A stretch of 64,000 nucleotides of DNA from Diphasiastrum complanatum (GCA_029204225.1 CM055109.1:39579592-39643591), one strand, 5' to 3'. Positions 35,191 through 48,715 are shown, counted from the stretch's first letter. A program made the numbers and translations. The notes: a model not told the origin generated them from the sequence alone.

Positions 35191-38100
35191 TTTCCAAGAT
35201 TTTACATTTAATTAGGTATGCTACATAATCCATTACCTTTGAACCATTCAACCAATTTTGGGCCATGTCTTGCAAGCTATGCAATAGGTTTGGAGAGGTC
35301 CGAGCCAAGGAAATTCAAGCTCAATGGCACCTACAACCGTATTATGTAACCTCTCAATACTTACATATTCTTGCACGTGGTGGGGCAACCCACCTTTAGA
35401 CCAAATGCTCCTGATAACTCAAAGGCCTTTACCCTTCCATAGTGCCGTATGTTTGCCTCGACTACGGACACACATAAAATCATCTTCACTCCAGATTTTC
35501 CTTGTGAGAAAAGTATAAGCAAGGTTTGTTCATGGAAATACCACAAGAATCAAGATTTTATCTAACATCATTTTCCATATTCATAGTCACCTCAATGGAT
35601 CATAACACCAAATAGGCCGCATCAAGGTTATAAATGCTTGAACGGAGGGGACCACCTCTGAGGGTGGGTAGTGTTTAGACCAGGCTTTGGTGTCCAATGT
35701 TATGTGTGCCCAACTAACAATAATTCATATTTCACATCATAAGAAGCTTTCTTGAGAAAGTTGGGCTCAAACTTAGAAAAGGTTCATGTTGCATGCAGGA
35801 AGGCATAGCTTTATTCCATGGTCGAACCTTGCCTAGGAGTAAAGGCAAGGCCTCCAACCTTGATTTTTTTTTGTGCCAGCATAGTACACGTGTGGAGAGC
35901 CACAATGACAAGATGCGATACGGCATCACATGCACATTCTAGTACTAGAATGTGCCTGTGCCATTACCTGACCACATGCACATCAAGTTGAAATTGTCAA
36001 GTGTTATGTAGCAATCTCTCATTGGTTCTTCTCATGAGAGTAGTGATGGGAAGGTTTGAAATTTTTGTTTTTTGAAGGTGCCGGTGCCTCCAAATTCCAA
36101 AAAAAAAAAAGAGCACTTGTCATTGGGCAAGGGGAAGGCCTAGGGTTGGGAGCTTTATATCATGGTTGAGCCTTGGCCAAGGGTATAGGCAAGGCCTACA
36201 ACCTTGAATGTTGTAAACCTTACCCTTACTAGCATGTACATGGATTCATGCCCAGCTCATGGCAATGGTCCCTAAGACCAAAAATTGTTTAATTGAATGT
36301 AAGTTCTCACTTTAATTGATTAAGATGAACTCGTTGGAGCCAAGAGCCAAATTTTCCTTTCACCTATATCAATGTTTTAACTATCACAAACACAACAATT
36401 CATCGTCTGGCTCATGCATGCTCGACAATCAAGCTGATTTATCCTTGGCTTTGTTCTTTGGTTTTGTTGGTTAGCATGTTGGCTTGGTTGGTTATGGAAA
36501 AGACTTATGATTTATTGGTTGGCTTGATTATATAATATGTGGCTTGTTAGTAAATCCCATGTTGGTGTAATTTCAGGGTGGGCTTCTCTATGCTTGAGGT
36601 GGATGTATGAGTTGGGTTAGTGTCCTGACCAATGGTCCTGGAGCTATGACGATTTGCATGTTGGCTTTTGTGTTATCATGGCTTGGTTGGTTAAAAAACT
36701 GGGTCAAAAGTAGGAAGCTAAGTTGGTTGTTGAAGCTCCCCTAAGTTGGTTGTAACATTTGGTATAAAATTGTGGCAACAAATGCTCCACAAACAGTACC
36801 AAATTAAAAAATATTCAAACATTGGATATCAATTGTGCAAGGTCTTGCTTATGAAATTGTGAGCACGGTTGATGTGATTGGTAGAACAAGGCTAATTGAT
36901 GTAACAAGGTGTTGCTTAAAAGGTGTAAGTACAAACAAACCTTACAGTTTTAGATCAATAATTTTTTTTTATGAGGGAAAAATGAGAAAAAGTATCTGCA
37001 TAGGTAAGTGACAATGCAATTCATACATTGGTGGGTTGTGGGCACGCACATTCAAAATTGTATGGGGAACCATTGGTACAAACACGATGTGTGAAATGCA
37101 TACTAATTTTCTACCAGATGGTTGTCAATTGTTCAATTATATGAAATGGAGTACTTGGTGTGATAGAATATTGCCATGTTAAGTGTGAGTATGTGAGGAA
37201 TAGCACCTATAGATGCTACTTACAAAACACCAAAAAGGGGTAATAGTGGAGCCAAACCACCCAACCAACTAAAAAATAGAGATGAAACAACAGTAGCTTC
37301 ACCCTTGAGCCAAGGTATGTGAATGTTGACAAGGAAAGGAAGTTGGTAATCAAAGATTGAAAAAACAATATGGAGGAGGGCGAGTTCATGCATGTCCTAT
37401 ATAGGCCCTAGAGTACCTATGCACAACCCCACTACATATCAAACATAATTATAATTACTATTGATACCCACATCGTGCATATAGTCGTCAAATACCATGT
37501 ATTGCTCCACATATCACTATTAGAATGCTTGGGCCCTTTCAAGGTTATTAATTATAGTTCTGTCTTTGAATGAAATTTGACATGTAGCTAATAATCTCGA
37601 CAGTTAAAGGCATGATGCCCATGTCTAGGGTTATTGCAAATCCTCAATAGACTAGACATGGACATATTCATTATTTCCTCCTTGAATCACTTTTGTCCTC
37701 ATAACTGAATATTATAAGTTTTTCTTTATGCTTTCCACTCATTTCCAAGGATCATCATCCTTAGTTCAACTTTTCCATCTGATTAAATACTCATAGATAG
37801 AACAATTTCTTAAATGTTTATCTCTGGTCTTGAGTACTTGTTCACGTTCCAAATGTACATCAAGCAATAAGGCTTCCAATTTGATTAGGTTTTCTTCAGT
37901 TTCAACATTCATGTGAACTCACTTTCAATTGACCTAAAATACTAAATGAGTAGTGAATTTGTCATGACGATAAGCCCATAAGCTAAAGAACCAATTATCC
38001 TTAAAATTTAAAATGATCCATAGACAATATGTACTGTTTTCTTGTGTACCTAGTCCTTTTGCCTACCTCTAAGTGGCACGTCATTTTAATTTTCATAGAA

Positions 38101-38880
38101 AACCTGATGAATTTCGACAAAAGAACACATGAGAAGTGACTTCTTGGCATAACCTTACTTACCCACTTAGTCCTCTCAGTTGGGACTGTGTATCTTGCAT
38201 GTTAACTATATTGTATGCTCCACTTAGCGGTTCTTGTAAGCTACTTTAAAAACACTAGTAATATCTATTACTAACTTATTAAGCTTGTATATAATCTTGT
38301 GTAAACATACCAAATAGGATGCTAATGAGATTCATATGTTTTTATGCAAAGGCCTAGTACATTGTTGATTAGTCCTCAGACTGTTCATTCTAAACTTGTA
38401 CACTGCTTAAAGTGAGTTTAACAATCATACATATTTTAATGTATTCCGCATTTTCATCAAATGTGATTGTATCTTGTGAGAATGGTTGATGTTGTTTCTA
38501 TTTTTATTGTAATACCATCTTTTATTGTTGTGAATTTAGTAGCAATTTTCATAATGTACTTGTCAATTTAGTCGAAGTGCAAAAACATGGGTGTCCTAGA
38601 CACCTCAAGATTTTTGACACTTTGGTTGTCTTTGACACCTTTCGACTCCATCTAGTATAGGTTCTGATGTGACAAATGATCCATTTTTCTAGACATAATC
38701 AATTGCTCATTATCAAAGTCTTCTACAATGCACACATTGAGAGCAATCAGGATATTCAAACTTGTGTCAAATTTATATGTCTACTCCATGTATCATATTT
38801 ATCTTCATTGTTTCACCAACAGTGGTATTAGAGCCCATGTGTTGATTGTCACTATTTTTAGCAATTAATAAGACACATGG
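35191..38880. other. Intergenic, nothing coding recognised
   Basis: The sequence is AT-rich. A GGTTGGTT/TTGGCTTGGTTGG-rich strand-biased patch lies at 36450-36760. Two copies of a phrase of about 60 bp are listed separately. No conserved protein motif is found on either strand. Confidence 0.5.
35803..36210. repeat. Two dispersed copies of a hairpin-bearing phrase of about 60 bp
   Basis: Copy 1 at about 35803-35862 contains CCTTGCC...GGCAAGG (7-bp perfect arms). Copy 2 at about 36147-36208 contains CCTTGGCC...GGCAAGG. Both read AGCTTTAT..CATGG and end GGCAAGGCCTxCAACCTTGA. Confidence 0.7.
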
Positions 38881-38899
38881 AGCAATTATCTTCTATCTA

Positions 38900-39620
38900 T
38901 CTTATTGAAATTCAATGGCGACAACTTCCATATGTGAGTATCATATGAAGATGATATTATCAAAAACATATTTATGGGATATGGTTGATAGAATATTGTA
39001 CTCCACAACAAGACATGGAGCTCATTTCCAAAATGGAAATCTAGAGGTGCTATGGCACTCGCATTGATATCCATGAATCTTAAGGATTCACAAATATCAT
39101 ATATCAGTAGCTCTAAAAATTTGAAAAAGCTTAGGATGCTTTCATCAATATGTATGGGACCCAAGATATAACTACTCGTCTATATTGAGAAAGAAATTCC
39201 TCTCATGCAAGATGTTAGAATCTACTTCCATTTGTGACCATGTTAAGCATGTTCTATCACTTATTGATTACCTCGTTGTTGTAGGATCTCCTATTGCTAA
39301 CAACAATGCTATCATGACTCTCCTTGGGAGTCTTCCTTCTTCTTATGACCATCTCATCATGCTAATCTCTATTCAGGTTGGATTAACCACCAAAATGTCA
39401 CATCAATTCTTCTCCAAAAAAAACTTCCCAGGAAGTCTGTTGATGTTTCTTTACATCCAATACACATCAACCACAGCAAAATAAGTGAAAGCATCAACTT
39501 GCCAAACTGTTCAACATGTACTACATGAAGAAAGAACATGAAATCAAGGAGTGTAAAATTCATGCTAGAAAGAACCAACAAGATCCTACTGCAGTTATTG
39601 ACGCTCTTGAAGACCAATCC
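38900..39620 (+). pseudogene. Copia gag remnant
   Basis: The frames, with many stops, give copia gag pieces: FNGDNFHM near the start, MALALISMNL and the block RKKFLSCKMLESTSICDHVKHVLSLIDYLVVVGSPIANNNAIMTLLGSLPSSYDHLI at 39185-39375, characteristic of the UBN2-type gag. Further on, an EIKECKIHARKN-like piece suggests the basic region. No LTR, zinc knuckle or pol follows. It is a third copia family, different from copia-A and copia-B. Confidence 0.85.
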
Positions 39621-40309
39621 TCACAAAAGCTGTATAATCGAGCATAGACATAATAGATAGAGCAATAATGAGGTTCAGATGGTTTTACGTAGATGCCTAA
39701 TACATTGTCAATCAATACTCAGACTATTTTTTCTAGGCTTGTACACCGCTTAAAGTAGATTTATTTATACCAATCCAAGCTTAGTAGTCCCGAGTAGTGG
39801 TAGCCAAAAAATAAAGTACATAATGTATAGAGGCAAAGTGCTTCAAAGCAACAATGGAAATAACAAACTACTAGTCAATAAGTTGAGAGATCAATCTCTA
39901 TGCAAGATGAAAAAGGGATGTTGATCGTTAGCACAGTCAATTAGTTACAACAACTCAAAACTAGTGGTAGCAAAGAGAAGTTGTTTTTTTTTATTTCATT
40001 TACATTGTTGTAATGGGAGTTTCGAAAGCATGAATGTTAAGCAATTATATGTTGGGATTTTACAGCACATGTTTGGTTGTATTGATGATTTTTTTCATTT
40101 TTTTTTTTCGGTTGGAACTACTTTCCTCTTATGAAGCATGAATGGTACAAACCCTTCCATTTTTGTCTGCCTATCAACCTATTGATAATGAGACTATAAC
40201 TGGACATGCTCAATTATGCAAAACTATCATTTGCCAATCTTTGCATTAAAACACTAATCCATTCTTGAACATCAAATTAGCATGGAAAAACAAGTCTATA
40301 AGGTACCTG
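39621..40309. other. Intergenic, nothing recognised
   Basis: AT-rich sequence with T-runs at 39990 and 40090. No motifs or long frames. Confidence 0.5.
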
Positions 40310-40556
40310 TGCAGGGTTTGACTGACCAGGCATACTGCTTTGGATAGACTTCAGGGTAGCTTGAAACTCATTGGTGAGTTTTTCCATTTGAAGTTGGTGT
40401 TGCTTATTAAGCAACGCCAGCTGTGATTTCCAATGCTGATCTCGGGTGTCCTCGATCGGCTTCGACTCATGGACAGGAGCACGTGGTGCTTGCCTTTCCC
40501 TAGATTCGTCAATATCTTATCCTTCATCTTCTTCCTTGATGGCATCAGACATAGCT
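40310..40556 (-). pseudogene. Probable gag N-terminus of the R1 LTR element
   Basis: The minus strand from about 40550 reads MSDAIKEEDEG, a stop, DIDESRERQAPRAPVHESKPIEDTRDQHWKSQ and a short helical stretch LALLNKQHQLQMEKLTNEF, ending in MPGQSNPAQVP. Lying about 400 bp downstream of the R1 repeat in the same orientation, it fits the start of gag, but the sequence shows no diagnostic gag motif. CAG/GTACCT at about 40308 could also be an exon end, so a host exon is an alternative. Confidence 0.4.
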
Positions 40557-40959
40557 AACTTTAGGCTCGTATATTCATCATTGGATTTAAGCTCGCGTCT
40601 TCATGCACAACTATAGTTTCTAGTATTTTTCTTTCTGTTCTACTCGCTACTTCTCTCTCTCTCTCTCTGTCTCTTTTTCATATCTCTCTATTCAGATTAT
40701 CGTTTTTCATTATTTTTTATGATCCAGAGAGGATCGTTTTTACCTCCACAGTGTGGAGTTTACAAGATGGCTAAATGTAGCATCACAAGACTAGTTAACG
40801 CCAATCAACTAGTTAGTTAGCCTCCGTTGTTGCCATTCATTTCAGTTGGGCATGAAGTCTATGACTCCCAGCCCGTTGACCTGCCAGCTGGCAGCGCGAA
40901 AGATTCCTTTTCGTTTGTTTTATAATCTCCCGTTTGCTTTTGTTCTTTTCGTTTCTTTT

Positions 40960-41491
40960 GTAGTTTTTTGTTTTGCGCCCCTTCATGGTTTGCATCGAGA
41001 AAACTAGCCAAGAAATCAAGAAACTAGATAAATGTAGCAAAACTTCACCAAATTGGGCAAAGTAAGAAATCATTGCTCATCATTAATGATCATTCAAAAC
41101 ATAGGGCATGAATCTAGAGCATGATCAAATCTTTCATGTGATTTTAGGCACATGAACCACCAATACCATCAAGAAAGCTCTCCAAGAGAAGCTTCAAGAA
41201 CACTTAGAATTTAAATTACACAAAAGAAGAATAGCCTCCAAATTTGGCATGACCTCAACTATTTATAGTGGTTCTTTGTGCTTCTACTATAAGTTTGGCG
41301 CCTTATTTAGCTAGATTGGGCCTTACAATCATTATTACAGTCACGCTATTTACAAATATAGCGCAGTTGTTCAAGCCACTTTATTAACTGTCTTATTCAC
41401 TAATTCCAGTCTAATTTAGCTCCCTATGGCTATATTTAGCATCACATCTAGTAAGCTCATGGGCTAATTACATGCACCACATGACAAAACA
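40960..41491 (-). repeat. R1 LTR-like repeat, second copy
   Basis: The minus strand starts TGTCATGTGGTGCATG and aligns with 28977-29510 throughout, including the TATA box CACTATAAATAG (about 41264 on the minus strand) and the GGAGGCTATTCT phrase after it. The next 400 bp on the minus strand are unique, followed by the gag-like ORF. Confidence 0.65.
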
Positions 41492-42689
41492 TTTGTTATT
41501 GAACACTTAAAAACACGAAGTGGCTACATGGTCACCATCTGTCTCATGCTCATTTGAAAGAAGTTGAAATAAAGAGGATAGATGACCTCTCATCTATATG
41601 TTAATGGGGTAGATAAAGCACATAATAATCCATTATGTGTATTCACCTATTGAAAATATTAGCTTTAAAAACATTATCAAGTCTAGATTTTGTCTCGTAT
41701 CCAAATGACACCGAGAATTTTGCTGAAAACTCAATGGAAACTATAAAGGGTGATTTTACTAGTCTAGTTTCAACTTTTTACCTGTAAAAGGAGTATTACA
41801 CTATTAAAGCTCACCAACATTACTTTTAGATGGATTACTAATGCACATGAGTGCTAATTTTCAAAAAGAATCTTCCTCACATATTAGATAATGGCACTAA
41901 GTTTATTTGTCTGCACGTATGCAAAGTCTTTGCATAATGAGGGTTCGCTCTAGACCCAATAATGGGGTTTGTTTGTGATTTAAGACCCAATGCTAACATT
42001 TGTGTAATCAAATGTTAGCACAAAAATAGAAATAGTTTATATGATAATAAAATGCCTGTAAAAACAAATAACTTTGTGTATTCTACACAACACGTCTGAC
42101 ATAAATTAGGGCTGTGAAGCATACTATGGTAGCTTGTTGATGAGGGTCTAAAATGACTTAACTTTATATGTCAAGAAGTAAGCCTAACTTACGATGCATA
42201 AGTAGACCCTTTTTTCTTTTAAATTTTAAGGGTCATGCCCTAATGCTGGCATGTAGGCCCAAAGCCCTACCTATTGCCTGATATGATATGATATTATTGT
42301 ACATGAGATTATGTTTGCCATAATGGTAGTCCAATAGTGTTATGGCTGGGTTGGTCTATATGGCATGGATTTACCCAAATAATATGACATAGATATTAGG
42401 AGTAGCTTATCAATAAAGGTTGCCCAATGAATCAAAATGGCACGAATGTGCCCAATACCTAAACCTATGTCAACGCCATACCTATTGCAATTAAATGAAT
42501 GATTACAGTTGTAACTTATACCCTTCCTTGGATATTTTTGTTGATTTGATTCTAATTAACTAGTTGCAAGACTCTGCATTGCTTTCAACTTTTGGTCAAA
42601 CTATGACATTGATTGTTCCATCTATTAAATTGATGTTGTTTATTAGTATTGTCAATCTACTGAATCAGCAATTGAGTAGTTGCAAGTTG
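41492..42689. other. Intergenic, nothing recognised
   Basis: AT-rich sequence without long frames, motifs or clear repeats. Confidence 0.5.
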
Positions 42690-43340
42690 AAGCAGTCGAT
42701 GTCGATGTATTAGAAGAAGTACTAGCTTGGGTAGATGCGTAAGGTGTTGAAGCATGGCTAGATTAATCATTGGGTCCTTTGTTCTCCTCCCTGACTGCAT
42801 CTTCCATTGCTTCTTGCAGAGTTGTGTATTGCTCTATTTGTTTAAGTTCTTGCTTGATGCTTTTAGGCAAACCGGATAGGAAACCACATGATCGCTACAT
42901 GATCATGAGTTAATTTTGAAGTACACTTGGATCTTCAATGCTTGATCCATTCAATATAATTTTTGACATGTGTCCACTTTCCAGTTTTGATTTTGATAAT
43001 CAGTAGGAAAGGGTCTTCTAAAAATTTATTTGGCTTGAATATGATAGTTAAGGATGCTTTAACCACTTTTCAGTCATTGAGTTCTTGAGCAATCTGATTG
43101 ATATACCAATCTAAAGCTGCTTCAGTGAGTGCCATTGGAAACAACTTAAGTATACCTTTCAGCTTGGTTTCTTCGTATAGCTCACATACATCCTCATAGA
43201 TTTGGAGAAATCTAATATTATTTGTAGATCCGTCATACTTTGGCAACTTCAATCTAGGTGTTAGTCTAAATGTTCAAAGGAATACAAGTATGTCAAAGTC
43301 CATATCATCATGATCCATTTGATTAGTATTTTGGGAGTGG
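42690..43340 (-). pseudogene. Ty3/gypsy gag capsid fragment
   Basis: The minus strand at about 43260-43070 reads RLKLPKYDGSTNNIRFLQIYEDVCELYEE...LKLFPMALTEAALDWYINQIAQELND, the retrotransposon gag capsid pattern (PKYDG...FLQIYE...ALDWY). The same pattern is seen at the gypsy-2 gag start (EIPKYDESSDLIRFF) and in the 62.4-kb fragment (LQIYTQAHRAYGG). Stops follow from 43068, and the sequence decays to about 42690. No further element parts adjoin. Confidence 0.8.
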
Positions 43341-43642
43341 TATTCTTATTCTTTTGAGAAATATTCTTCTTGTCCTTCTTCACTTGAATCTAGACTTGTG
43401 TCAAATAATATCCTTCCCAAGTAGTTTGCAATCTTTAATCACAACGATTGGGAGGATAGATGGTTGATTTCACTTAGCCAAATGGAGATGATCACACAAA
43501 GTGGATGATGTGGTGAATGGTAACAATAAGGAGTGACAGTTTTGCAACGATGGAGCTAGGTGTGGGTCGGGGTCTGGGCAAAGGTTATGTCTATGAAGGT
43601 TTTGAAGTTACAAAAAGACTTATAGTAATGTCCATAACATCC

Positions 43643-44293
<651 letters not shown>

Positions 44294-44296
44294 TTA

Positions 44297-46281
44297 ATCT
44301 TGGCTTATACTGACCTGTGCAGCATCAAAAATAGGTGGTGGTGGAATTACCATGGGGTTGGGGTGGGCCTTCGTTTCCATGAGTTTTTGGCAAGCCTTGA
44401 GGGCTTGCTTGGCCTGGGCGAGCTCGTGAGTTGCACTTGCTAGATATTTATTGAACTCGGCCTGGTAGTTGTTTAAGGTTTGGCTATAAACCTGCACTTG
44501 ACGCCGAAGAAGATTCATCTTTGATTGAGAGAGCGGCCTTGAGTCCAGTGCAGGTTGGGCTAACCAGAGGAGCTTTTCATCTTGTAAGGCTTTGACCTCC
44601 GTCCCCAGGCGCGTATTCTCTGCTTCCAAAAGGTTTAGTTGCGTCTGGATGGGAGCAAGCCATTGGGACGCTTCGGATTGAAGCTCTCGCACCTTTGGAG
44701 AGGCCTCTGTCAGCGCTTTGGAGAGGCTTTGGATATAATTATTGAGGCCCTCCTCCTTCTACTACAACTTGGCGATCTCCTGGTGCCCTGCTTGTTCATG
44801 TTGCTGAGCCAAAATCAGCTCGTGCTGCAGCTTGGTGAGTTCTGCTTGCAGTTGTGTGTTGCTTGTTGCCAGGTGTAGTACCCTGCCTTCCAAGATAGCT
44901 TTGGCCACTACCGCATCTAGGATGTATTTCCCCAGAGTCTGGTATGCCGTCGTTAGGTCCGTGGGAGCAGCCGGTACACTGGCACTGGTAGGGGCTTGTG
45001 TTGTATCAGCCCCGACCACTTGTGGAGTACCGTCGTCATCATCTTCTATCATGTTCTCATTGGACCTGATGCCATCTGGGGCAGTAGGATCAGTCCGATC
45101 TAGCGATGGAACGATAACTGTTTGGACAAATGTGTCATCAGGCAACGGTTGGTTGCCCTTGACAACCTTTGTTGGCGAAGCAGGTGGGGTTTGAGAAGCA
45201 ATTGTGGAAATAGGGGTGAGGACGGTTTGTCCGAACAAGAGGATGGGAGGAACAGAGGGGAACTGAAGGATGGTGTGGAGTATGGAAGAAGATGAGGATG
45301 GAGCAGAAAGTGTCTGGCGTGGGGGTGAGAAATTGATGACTTGCATCCACGCCAGAGTGTTGGGATACAACTGAGAATCAGACGGATTGAATGGTATGGA
45401 AGCAACGGTGGCGGCAAGAGTAATGGAAGATGCGATCGTGATGGACGGAGTAGTGGATAATGGAACAGAGATGGAAGTGGTATCAACAGACGAAACGGGG
45501 ATGGACATAGAAACAGTTGTGGATGGAACATGAAGAGAGGTAGCGACAACAGAGATCGGAGTGGGGGGTTGCACGGAAGAAGAAGTGGCGGTGGTTGATG
45601 GAGTGGTTAGTGCGTTAGTGGAGGCGCGTCTTCGGGTAGCAGGTGGAGATGAAGATGTAGAGGCAGCGCCACGCATTCGTTTATTGGTTGTTGTGATAGT
45701 AACTGCAGGTTGGGAGAAGGTGGATGTTTGAGATGGCGGATAAAGGTTAGTGTGTGGCACAAGAGTAGACAAAAGAGATGAGCATTGGAAACCGCGCACT
45801 TTTGCCTCAAGAAGTTTGCAGACAAAATTACACAACAGGGGTCCTGCTGCGATACGCTCATGGTTGTTGGGTTTGATGGAGTTGGTTAGCTCACGAATAA
45901 GGCAGCTATGCCAGTCGTATGGCACAACTGAGGGGCCAGGGAATTCCAAAAAGGATTCTATTATATGACTCAACAGCTTAGACTGGATTATGTCCTTGCA
46001 AAATGTTGAAATAACCATAAAGTTATTCAACGCGCAGCCGCCTGAATGACGGGTTCTGTGATAAGATCTATCAAGTAACCATTGTTAATCTGGAGTGGGA
46101 TTTCTTGTGCACTTTGGATGACGAAAGGTTTGATCAGATTTTTGGCGTGGCGATGGGAGATGGGCTGACGATCACCGGACATAATGCCAATGGTGACCAT
46201 CGAGTCTGCATTAATCCTGACCTTGTACGTGGTACCTTGGTACAAGAAGTGGAAGAGAGTCTTGCTTGTCCTAGGTGGCAT
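44297..46281 (-). pseudogene. Additional ORF downstream of gypsy-2 integrase (S/T-rich linker plus coiled coil), broken
   Basis: Three consecutive frames form one protein of about 660 residues. Part 1 (46281-46027) starts MPPRTSKTLFHFLYQGTTYK. A one-base shift at about 46027-46030 leads to part 2 (46030-44762). Two adjacent TAG codons at 44762-44757 separate part 3 (to 44297), which is in the same frame as part 2. The N-terminal 200 residues look globular (VPYDWHSCLIRELTNSI, GPLLCNFVCKLLEAKVRG). About 230 residues follow that are very rich in S, T, P and V, then an acidic patch (ENMIEDDDDG), then about 200 residues with heptad-like A/L/Q/E repeats typical of a coiled coil. A further in-phase stretch upstream (from about 46480, MASSPSEDSG) may belong to it. 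It is neither gag nor pol. I infer an Athila/Tat-type extra ORF from its place after integrase; an env-like role is unproven and no membrane segment is clear. Confidence 0.6.
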
Positions 46282-46484
46282 AAGCGTGAAGGGCGAGGCC
46301 CATGTTAATCTCAGAATGAAAAAGCGTCGGGTAAAAATCCATTACCTCTAGAAGTGGGCTGACTGTCTACAACCATGGTTGGATTAGAGCGTCAGAGGGT
46401 AAGGGCCAAATCTGTGTGGCCTCGGGGATTTCACGCTGGATCACCTGTTTGGTGCCAGAGTCTTCAGAGGGTGAGGAGGCCATG

Positions 46485-47650
46485 TTAGTGGTGATGATTA
46501 AAGGACGAAAAAGTAGAAAAAATGGTGGAAAGGATAAAAAGGTGTGGAAACGACAAAAAACTGTGAATAACGAGTGTTGGATGACAAGAAGTGTAGTTCA
46601 GAGCACAGATCGGTGTTCAGTATGAGCAGATGATAGCTGGTAGGAAGTTTGGTCACAAACGAAGAACTTGGTAACTTCAGTGTAAATTTCGGCAGAGCTT
46701 TGCTAGCAAAGGTGACAAATGACTTGACTTCAGCCCTTATACAGGAGAATTTAGAGTGCGTATTAGGTGAAATCCACTTTCCCTTGTTCAGTTCCACCCA
46801 AATTTTGTCAGGCACCTTCTTCACAAAATTCTAAGACCTCAGGGAAGTCTGTGAGAGTTCAGAAGGTGATTTGACTGCCATGCGAAGGTTCTGCGAGGGT
46901 TCAGGATGTCTGCGAGGGTTCAACTCTTGTAGGAAGTGATCTCTCGCACAACTTGCTCCTGTGATTAGATCAAACCATGTAGGCATGCTAATTCACTGCT
47001 CTGATTTCATTTAGGCACCTTGCGAGTGTTGGTAAGATGATCTTGATGCTCTACGAGGGTTCTGAAAATTCAGCTTATGGGAACCCTCGCACACACTAAA
47101 AAATGACTATTCCTCCATTAGAAACTCTTGCAGAGATTTTCATGGATGCATCTAGGTCAGATCTGGTGACTGTCCAAGTTTCAAGAGCTATCTCCCAAGG
47201 GATCTCCAAAAATCATGAAAAAAGTGCTCTTATAGAGTGTTTTTTGACGAGATCTTGAGATTTTCTGATTTTTAACTTTTGCAAACTGGTAATCAGCTTC
47301 ATCCATGCTTGATCTACCTGTTGGTAGTTATCTAGAAGTTTTGATGGATAATTGGTAACAGATCCATCAGTCTTTGGTAAATTTTGCCCCTGAATTTGCC
47401 ATAGTTATTGAGATCGAGGTCTCTGATCTGCAAATTTAGAGGACTTATTGGCATAATCTGATGATCTGCTTCCTTTTTTATCCCGTCTAGATCTAGATCC
47501 TTCTTGAATTCTGCTAGATTTTCTCGATCTTGCTAGATCTGGCTGAATCTTGATGGATCTAGCTTGATTTGGCTTGATCTTCCTAGATCTAGTGGTGATG
47601 GTTTAGCAGATTAGCTTTTCGTAATGTGCCCTCACCAATCTGGATCTATC
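46485..47650 (-). other. Non-coding spacer between gypsy-2 integrase and the extra ORF
   Basis: No ORF. At 46881-47135 at least eight copies of TGCGAGRGTTC or its complement occur (46881, 46892, 46911, 46941, 47021, 47052, 47081, 47123). The same motif is dense in the gypsy-2 leader. A run of TAGATCT/GATCT phrases follows at 47480-47600. Confidence 0.7.
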
Positions 47651-48715
47651 TCACTGTGGTGGCCAGTACTTGTGCAACCAGCTGCCGTTGATGGGTGTAT
47701 CGAATGGTGTCCCATCTAGCTTTTCCAAATTCACGGCTCCATGGTTAAGAATTTCCTTGATCCGATAAGGACCTTCGCCTGTGAATTTTAACTTTCCCTT
47801 GATCGCCTTGGTTTTATACATCAGGACCAGATCTCCGAAGCGAATATCCTTCTTTTGTAACCTGCGATCATGCCATGCTTTGCGTCTTTCCTTTTCAGCT
47901 GCCAGTGTATGCACAGCTAGTAAGCGTGTTCCACAGAGTTTATGCAGAGCTTCGTGTCGTAGTTGTCAAGATTTGGACTCATTACGACGTTGCGTGGTGG
48001 CAATCCTTATTGAAGGAACTAGAAACTCTACTGGCATTACAACATCCTGACCATATACCAATTAGAAGGGTGTTTGATTAGTGCTTCCTTTATATGTTGT
48101 CTTGAATGTCCACAGAGCAACATGCAACTTATGTTCCCAATCTGATCTGCTAGCTTCAACTGTTTTTGTGAGCACGCTACACGGGATCTTATTGGATGAT
48201 TTTTCTTGCCCATTACCACAAGGATAATAAGGCGTACTGGTTCTGTGGATCACAAAGAATTCCTCCAACATGACCTTGATGGTCTCATTGATGAAATGGC
48301 TTATGCGATTGCTGACTAGCTCTATCGAACATCCAAAGCGCACAATGATATTTTCATAAAGGAACTTGGCAGTGGTCCTAGCATCAGCTACTCTTACTGC
48401 CTTGGCTTCGACCCACTTGCTGAGGTAGTCTGTGGCTACGATTATGTATCGAACCTGGAAACTCCTTGCTGCAGGGTGAATTGGACCGATGTAATCCAAT
48501 CTCCACTTTTCGAATGGTGCTTGGGCTAAGACCGGGTGCAGTAGGTCATAATTCAATCTCGTTGGTCTCCTTGCCCTTTGGCGCACATCGCAGTTTTTCA
48601 AGTATTCCTCCGTATTCTTATGAATCGTTGGCCACCAACATCTTGATTGCAATATCTTGCGAACTGTAATGTCGAAAACAAAATGGCCTCCACCCATGCC
48701 TTCATGTGAAAGCGA
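47651..48715 (-). pseudogene. Gypsy-2 integrase
   Basis: Read downward from 48697. First comes the zinc-binding part, GGGHFVFDITVRKILQSRCWWPTIHKNTEEYLKNCDVRQ, in which the final cysteine of the HHCC set reads R. The catalytic core follows: WRLDYIGP (first D), VATDYLSKWVEAKAV, then SIELVSNRISHF where SDRG is expected (second D reads N), and NGQEKSSNK near the expected catalytic E. The frame breaks at 48062-47914, with stops between. The C-terminal part is KAWHDRRLQKKDIRFGDLVLMYK...GPYRIKEI...INGSWLHKYWPP, without a chromodomain. This would insert the element DNA, but this copy lacks key metal-binding residues. Confidence 0.92.

Noticed and set aside
45100-45549. Proline/leucine-rich frame overlapping the extra gypsy-2 ORF
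   Set aside because: It is an out-of-frame shadow of the S/T-rich linker.
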